DNA of 64,000 nucleotides, from NCBI GenBank assembly GCA_050952845.1, contig JBMNLP010000001.1, positions 3,286,001 through 3,350,000 on the forward strand. Reading direction: 5' to 3'. The stretch's first letter is position 1. Every line of letters begins with the position of its first letter. Of this stretch, positions 61,980-64,000 are shown piece after piece. The notes below the pieces were generated by a model. That model ran no database searches. It was not told the origin of the DNA and was given only the letters and a program-made list of their open reading frames with translations. Source of the stretch: JAGVSV01 sp050952845. GTDB lineage: Bacteria; Bacillota; Clostridia; Christensenellales; Aristaeellaceae. A program made the translations under genes and the position numbers.

Positions 61980-62038
61980 GCCTTCTTGCCAGAGACAAAA
62001 AACCCGTCGCGACGATGCATGAATGCTTGGAGTCAGTA
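61980..62038 (-). mobile_element. Chimeric foldback-element remnant
   Basis: TTGCCAGAGACAAAAAACCC matches a type B arm, and CGACGATGCATGAATGCTTG then GAGTCAGTAT matches the type A left end in reverse. The two are fused within 59 bases. Confidence 0.65.
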
Positions 62039-62053
62039 TCAGATATTGATTCC

Positions 62054-62860
62054 TCAGCCGCCAAAGGGCGCGCCGCACTCGGGGCAGAATTTGGGCGGGG
62101 TTTGCGTCTGTGGCTGGTAGCCGCAGCTTGCGCAGCGGGCGGGGCCTTCCGGCTTTTTGGCGCCGCATTCCATGCAGAACTTGCCGTGGTTGCTGGCGCC
62201 GCAGGCGCATACCCAGGCGTCGGCTTGAGGGGCGCTCCGGGGAACTTGCTGAGCAGCGGGCGCCGCGCCTGCAACAGGTTTCAGGGCGCGCCGTAATTCA
62301 TCGGCCTGGCGCTCCAGCTCCCGGTAGGCGTCGGTATAGGGGCTGTCGGGCCTTTCGTCGCTCAGCTCAAAGGTAATCTCGTCAAAATAGGGGGAGTTGA
62401 CGGGGATGGTGATGTCGAACCGGTATTCATACTCATACCGGGGCGGGTCGTAGCTGACTTTTTTGCCCTCGGCGTTTTTCTGATACAGTTCCGTCTTGTC
62501 CTCTTTAACCTCCAGCTGGCATTCAATGACCTGGCTGAGGGGTACAATGTCAGGATTGCCGTCGCGCCAGTTCCTCTGGCGGGTTACCAGGAAGCGCTGA
62601 TTGTTTTCGTCCAGATACACCTTGGTGGTGTTGCCTAAAATGCGGGTGGGAGTAAAAGCTTCCACTTGTTTTTTGTTCTCTTCCCGGTAGTTTAAATGCT
62701 GGCGAATCTCCTCCACCGAGGATTGCCGCCTGTCTGTCATAAAAGGGGAAAGCAGCCGGGCGCAATCCTTGCACAGGTTGCCGTCGGCCAGCTTGCGGTT
62801 GCCCAGCAGCCCGATTTTTCCGTTACAGATATCGCAAAATTTCTTGTCAAACAGTCCCAT
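62054..62860 (-). CDS. Zinc-ribbon protein with DUF4428-like N-terminus
   Basis: 268 residues, AAGGAGG upstream of the ATG. The N-terminal zinc ribbon (FCDICNGKIGLLGNRKL then CKDC) is DUF4428-like. A central beta-rich domain follows, and two or three C-terminal double-Cys ribbons (CACGASNHGKFCMECGAKKP, CASCGYQ...FCPECGAPFGG). Cytoplasmic; role unknown. It is flanked by element remnants on both sides. Confidence 0.85.
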   Translation of the reverse strand: MGLFDKKFCDICNGKIGLLGNRKLADGNLCKDCARLLSPFMTDRRQSSVEEIRQHLNYREENKKQVEAFTPTRILGNTTKVYLDENNQRFLVTRQRNWRDGNPDIVPLSQVIECQLEVKEDKTELYQKNAEGKKVSYDPPRYEYEYRFDITIPVNSPYFDEITFELSDERPDSPYTDAYRELERQADELRRALKPVAGAAPAAQQVPRSAPQADAWVCACGASNHGKFCMECGAKKPEGPARCASCGYQPQTQTPPKFCPECGAPFGG

Positions 62861-63383
62861 GGAAAACCCTCCTTGTGTTGTTGTCCTGCCTGTATTTTCG
62901 CATATCGTTTAGGAAATGTAAAGGGGAAACCGAAAAGGAAAAAATCAATTGGTTACTATTCAGCCCATGTTAGCCAGGCAGAAGCCATTCTGCTCTCTGA
63001 TACCAACTCCAAACATGAACGCATCGTCGTGCCGGGTCTTTTGTCTTGCAGCATCGTCGGCTGCTCGGTCAGCGTAGCAGCGCTACGCTTCCCTCGCCCC
63101 TTTGGATGCATTCATGTTTTACGTTGGTATGAGCACCGACAATATCGCAGTCAACGGAGGAAGCTGTCGCCGCTTACACGTTTTGATGAAACTCAGAATG
63201 CAGCAGTACATCTGCGCGCCATCAAGCGCGCGAAAGCCACCAGATATCTTCTGGCGATTCTTCGTTCATTGGACACAACACCTACGCCATACAGGTGGAC
63301 AACCAGCGCCCGAGAACATCAACATAGATCACATCGCTGTTGTGGCAGCCTGGTATCTCATACTTTCCTGCGCTGTCCGGCAA
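62861..63383. other. Gene-free stretch with a short type A element and unrecognised sequence
   Basis: Apart from the element at 62998-63131, the 63140-63380 part has open frames on the plus strand without ribosome binding sites. One reads RAIKRAKATRYLLAILRSLD, which may be a relic of a larger gene, but I cannot assign it. Confidence 0.4.
62998..63131 (+). mobile_element. Foldback element type A, copy 7, internally deleted
   Basis: 63000-63129 is 130 bp, about 31 bp shorter: the right arm from TCTGCTCC to AAAATCCC is missing. The flanks are TG on both sides. Confidence 0.9.
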
Positions 63384-64000
63384 TTATTTTTCCCGCTGTT
63401 CTGCCCAGCGGGTATAAGCAGCGGCGTAGTTCGTTTTGAAGCCAGCCACTCCATACTCCCATAATTTGGCCCACCATTCGGGATAGTCGCCCAAATTGGA
63501 AAATACCTTCACTCCCAATTCAGCCAACATATCAACATCCGCCTTGGTAAATGCTTCGCAGTTCAGTCCAACTTCATAAAGATCGGAGGAACGAATGAAT
63601 GCCATCGTCTTTTCATTCAGGAAACGGACATTGGCGCCCAAACGCAACCCCTCAGGTTTCTCATGCGTTCGATACCAATTCTGCATTTCTTCAAGAACAT
63701 CTTTTTCACCGGAGAAGAAGATGTAACGATTGATGTTCTTTGAATTCTGTAGGATCTGCGTCATACGAGGCATCATTCCCGTCGTTTTGAATTCAACTTC
63801 AATAACGATATCAGAGCATTGTTCACCCAACCAGCGGTCAAAGGCCTCAAAAGTAATCAGATGAGTCACGCGGTTTTCAGGGTCGCTGGCATCGTGTTTG
63901 AAGCACATCCCGCCATCGTGCTCCGACCAGGGATACGGAGGCTCTTTCGGCAGAAGCCGATTTCGATAAGGAATATCGATGCCTCTTGCTTCCTCCACAG
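63384..64000 (-). CDS. Glycerophosphodiester phosphodiesterase-like protein (5' end at window edge)
   Basis: About 205 residues visible; the N-terminal part with the catalytic HRG motif is probably outside the window. The C-terminal half fits the GDPD TIM barrel: SDIVIEVEFKTTGM, YEVGLNCEAFTKADVDMLAE and GVAGFKTNYAAAYTRW. It would hydrolyse glycerophosphodiesters or a related lipid head group. The gene is more AT-rich than its neighbours. Confidence 0.65.
   Translation of the reverse strand, partial: VEEARGIDIPYRNRLLPKEPPYPWSEHDGGMCFKHDASDPENRVTHLITFEAFDRWLGEQCSDIVIEVEFKTTGMMPRMTQILQNSKNINRYIFFSGEKDVLEEMQNWYRTHEKPEGLRLGANVRFLNEKTMAFIRSSDLYEVGLNCEAFTKADVDMLAELGVKVFSNLGDYPEWWAKLWEYGVAGFKTNYAAAYTRWAEQREK

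Noticed and set aside
63140..63380. Relic of an insertion sequence transposase
   Set aside because: Basic open frames exist but no transposase motif or terminal repeats could be seen.

Overview
The window looks like the chromosome of a fermentative, carbohydrate-scavenging Clostridia-type Firmicute with GC-rich coding DNA. Supporting signs are strong GGAGG ribosome binding sites, a T-box leader, Rex, MurI, MgtE, a BspA-type leucine-rich repeat protein, TAXI-TRAP transport and several LplB/YtcP-type sugar ABC systems. The genus cannot be told from the sequence alone. No rRNA, tRNA or CRISPR array was seen.

Layout. 1-5640: an oligosaccharide ABC permease pair, a GH51 arabinofuranosidase and an unrecognised helical-barrel protein, convergent with murI. 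6454-11927: a TAXI-TRAP locus in which one fused permease sits between two near-identical binding proteins with different N-terminal regions. 12137-14000: a tyrosine phenol-lyase-like gene behind a T-box leader whose specifier reads UAC (Tyr). 14112-16352: two zinc dehydrogenases. 16374-20093: a leftward sugar ABC operon, divergent from a hypothetical gene plus rex. 21858-24234: an MFS gene, a small ribbon-helix-helix locus and a zinc-ribbon membrane protein. 24742-28984: a two-gene lipid cassette, an SDR followed by a 1105-residue acyl-AMP ligase/ACP/alpha-oxoamine synthase fusion; together they could make a sphingoid-like base. 29153-40131: sugar operons with GH4, GH51, two UroD-like proteins, a TIM-barrel isomerase and an ABC importer. 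40103-41695: mgtE behind a structured leader.

41735-49260 is an accessory island. It holds a truncated SRA-like restriction fragment, a CHC2-Toprim-RepA type primase-helicase, an origin-like region (short GGTNACGGT motifs in opposite orientations around an AT-rich stretch, then about 3.6 tandem copies of a 189-bp unit), a serine recombinase broken by inserted elements, an HNH-type fragment and a BspA-like protein. 49398-62860: a GNAT acetyltransferase, an ABC-2 exporter, a GH38 alpha-mannosidase, a PHP hydrolase, an internally deleted MFS gene, a large unknown protein coupled to a SpoU methyltransferase, a MATE pump and a zinc-ribbon protein. The window ends inside a GDPD-like gene.

Running through the window is a set of roughly 160-bp foldback (MITE-like) elements of three sequence types. 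Type A (ATACCAAC...GTTGGTAT) has seven copies, type B (GAGCAAATT ends) has three plus remnants, and type C has one. All share a central GCGTAG...CTACGC dyad, and most are flanked by TA duplications. They lie at gene 3' ends, one disrupts the recombinase, and one B copy is nested inside an A copy. No transposase is present, so they appear to be mobilised in trans.
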